6,223 bases of DNA, from assembly GCA_002483395.1 (NCBI GenBank), contig DLHV01000029.1, positions 11,986 through 18,208 on the forward strand, written 5' to 3'. The notes below the pieces were generated by a model that was given only the letters and a program-made list of their open reading frames with translations, searched no databases and was not told the DNA's origin. This stretch comes from Chloracidobacterium sp. UBA7659. GTDB taxonomy: Bacteria > Acidobacteriota > Blastocatellia > Pyrinomonadales > Pyrinomonadaceae. The position numbers and the translations under genes were made by a program. How positions within the stretch are numbered: the first letter of the stretch is position 1; each line of letters opens with the position of its first letter. Below are positions 5,874 through 6,223 of this stretch, in pieces.

Positions 5874-5934
5874 TGGAACGCGGACACTCCTGTCCGCACG
5901 GGAGCATCGCTCCCGAACGACCTTGGCGTCGTTC
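5874..5934. repeat. Dispersed hairpin element, copy B, with three consecutive hairpins between convergent genes
   Basis: Starting seven bases after the Met-rich gene stop, three perfect hairpins follow one another. The first is GCGGACA (5880-5886) with TGTCCGC (5891-5897). The second is CGGGAG (5899-5904) around CATCG with CTCCCG (5910-5915). The third is GAACGAC (5915-5921) with GTCGTTC (5928-5934). The last ends at the base next to the stop codon of the convergent minus-strand gene. It is the better-paired relative of 5105-5158. By position it probably also acts as a two-way transcript end or stabiliser, although no U-tract follows. Confidence 0.78.
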
Positions 5935-6223
5935 TCAGGCGACGCGGGTTATCTGGAGAGCGGTGGGGCCGACCATTTGGGTGGCGATCTGGATATTCAT
6001 CTTTTTTGCTAACTTCCAGAAATATGAGCGAGGCGTCGCCGGGTCGAGACATTGAATGCTGAAGCTTTCTCCGACATCAAGGTTTCCAAGCCTTGGATCG
6101 TAGAAACGGGCACGCCGCTGTCGAGAGCGGCGGCCGCGCGTGCGTATTTCGATCCCCAAGACGCGAAGTATTTCGAGAATAGTGTTGCGGTTGACGTGAA
6201 AATGCTCGGCAACTTTATCGATC
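5935..6223 (-). CDS. Helix-turn-helix DNA-binding protein, C-terminal part (start off the right edge)
   Basis: The minus-strand frame ending in TGA at 5937-5935 stays open to the window edge (95 codons plus one base), so the N-terminus is missing. The visible part begins with a recognisable helix-turn-helix, IDKVAEHFHVNRNTILEILR (A-x-x-x-x-V turn, then the N-R-N-T recognition helix). A basic linker follows (RTRGRRSRQRRARF), and then a small domain VGESFSIQC...PRSYFWKLAKKMNIQIATQMVGPTALQITRV. That C-terminal half recalls short phage- or transposon-type DNA-binding tails in which VGESF precedes a Lys-rich helix and a final beta strand; this is resemblance from memory. An internal TTG at 6159 could be mistaken for a start but would delete the HTH. 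Regulator, recombinase or phage-like role is undecided. Confidence 0.6.
   Translation of the reverse strand, partial: IDKVAEHFHVNRNTILEILRVLGIEIRTRGRRSRQRRARFYDPRLGNLDVGESFSIQCLDPATPRSYFWKLAKKMNIQIATQMVGPTALQITRVA

Noticed and set aside
5490..6052. Minus-strand ORFs opposite and downstream of the Met-rich gene, including frames through the hairpin element.
   Set aside because: His/Phe-rich shadow of Met/Lys codons, and repeat-derived residues; no independent support.
1..6223. tRNA, rRNA, riboswitch or complete insertion sequence.
   Set aside because: No cloverleaf, rRNA core motif, recognised riboswitch element or transposase was seen when reading both strands by eye; a covariance-model scan would be needed to exclude small RNAs.

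Overview
The window looks like a chromosomal segment from a Gram-negative-type bacterium. My best guess is Acidobacteriota, Blastocatellia-like. The reasons are a lipoprotein and an exported protein, an HslV with a short propeptide, a DUF6677-like membrane protein, moderate GC, and intergenic DNA rich in small palindromic repeats. No rRNA or tRNA is present to fix the taxonomy, so this is inference.

Left part (1-1344), minus strand: the N-terminal 83 codons of a small multi-spanning membrane protein (DUF6677-like) run off the left edge. After about 200 bp of AT-rich spacer comes a complete class I glutamine-amidotransferase-like hydrolase of the peptidase C26 family. A 113-bp divergent promoter region then separates it from the plus-strand genes.

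Centre (1345-4544), plus strand: hslV and hslU encode the two subunits of the ATP-dependent HslUV (ClpQY) protease. A lipoprotein with about three fibronectin type III domains starts 9 bp after hslU. The three genes read as one operon from a good sigma70-like promoter at 1271-1299. The 107-bp hslV-hslU gap holds two tiny ORFs and a strong Shine-Dalgarno sequence that does not serve the hslU ATG directly.

Repeat-rich gap (4545-5336): I see no credible intact gene. In order it holds a 28-bp-arm inverted repeat, a minisatellite of about fifteen 21-bp units whose core is bracketed by two identical palindromes, a short remnant of a minus-strand protein C-terminus, and the first copy of a dispersed double-hairpin element. 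It ends with the promoter of the next gene.

Right part (5337-6223): a secreted Met/His-rich protein, plausibly metal-binding, on the plus strand. A second copy of the hairpin element, extended to three consecutive hairpins, sits between it and a convergent minus-strand gene. That gene encodes a helix-turn-helix protein whose start lies beyond the right edge.

The most unusual items are the Met-rich protein between two same-orientation copies of the hairpin element, the palindrome-bracketed 21-bp array, the hslV-hslU leader ORFs, and the HslV propeptide. The sequence alone does not prove a new defence or mobile system.
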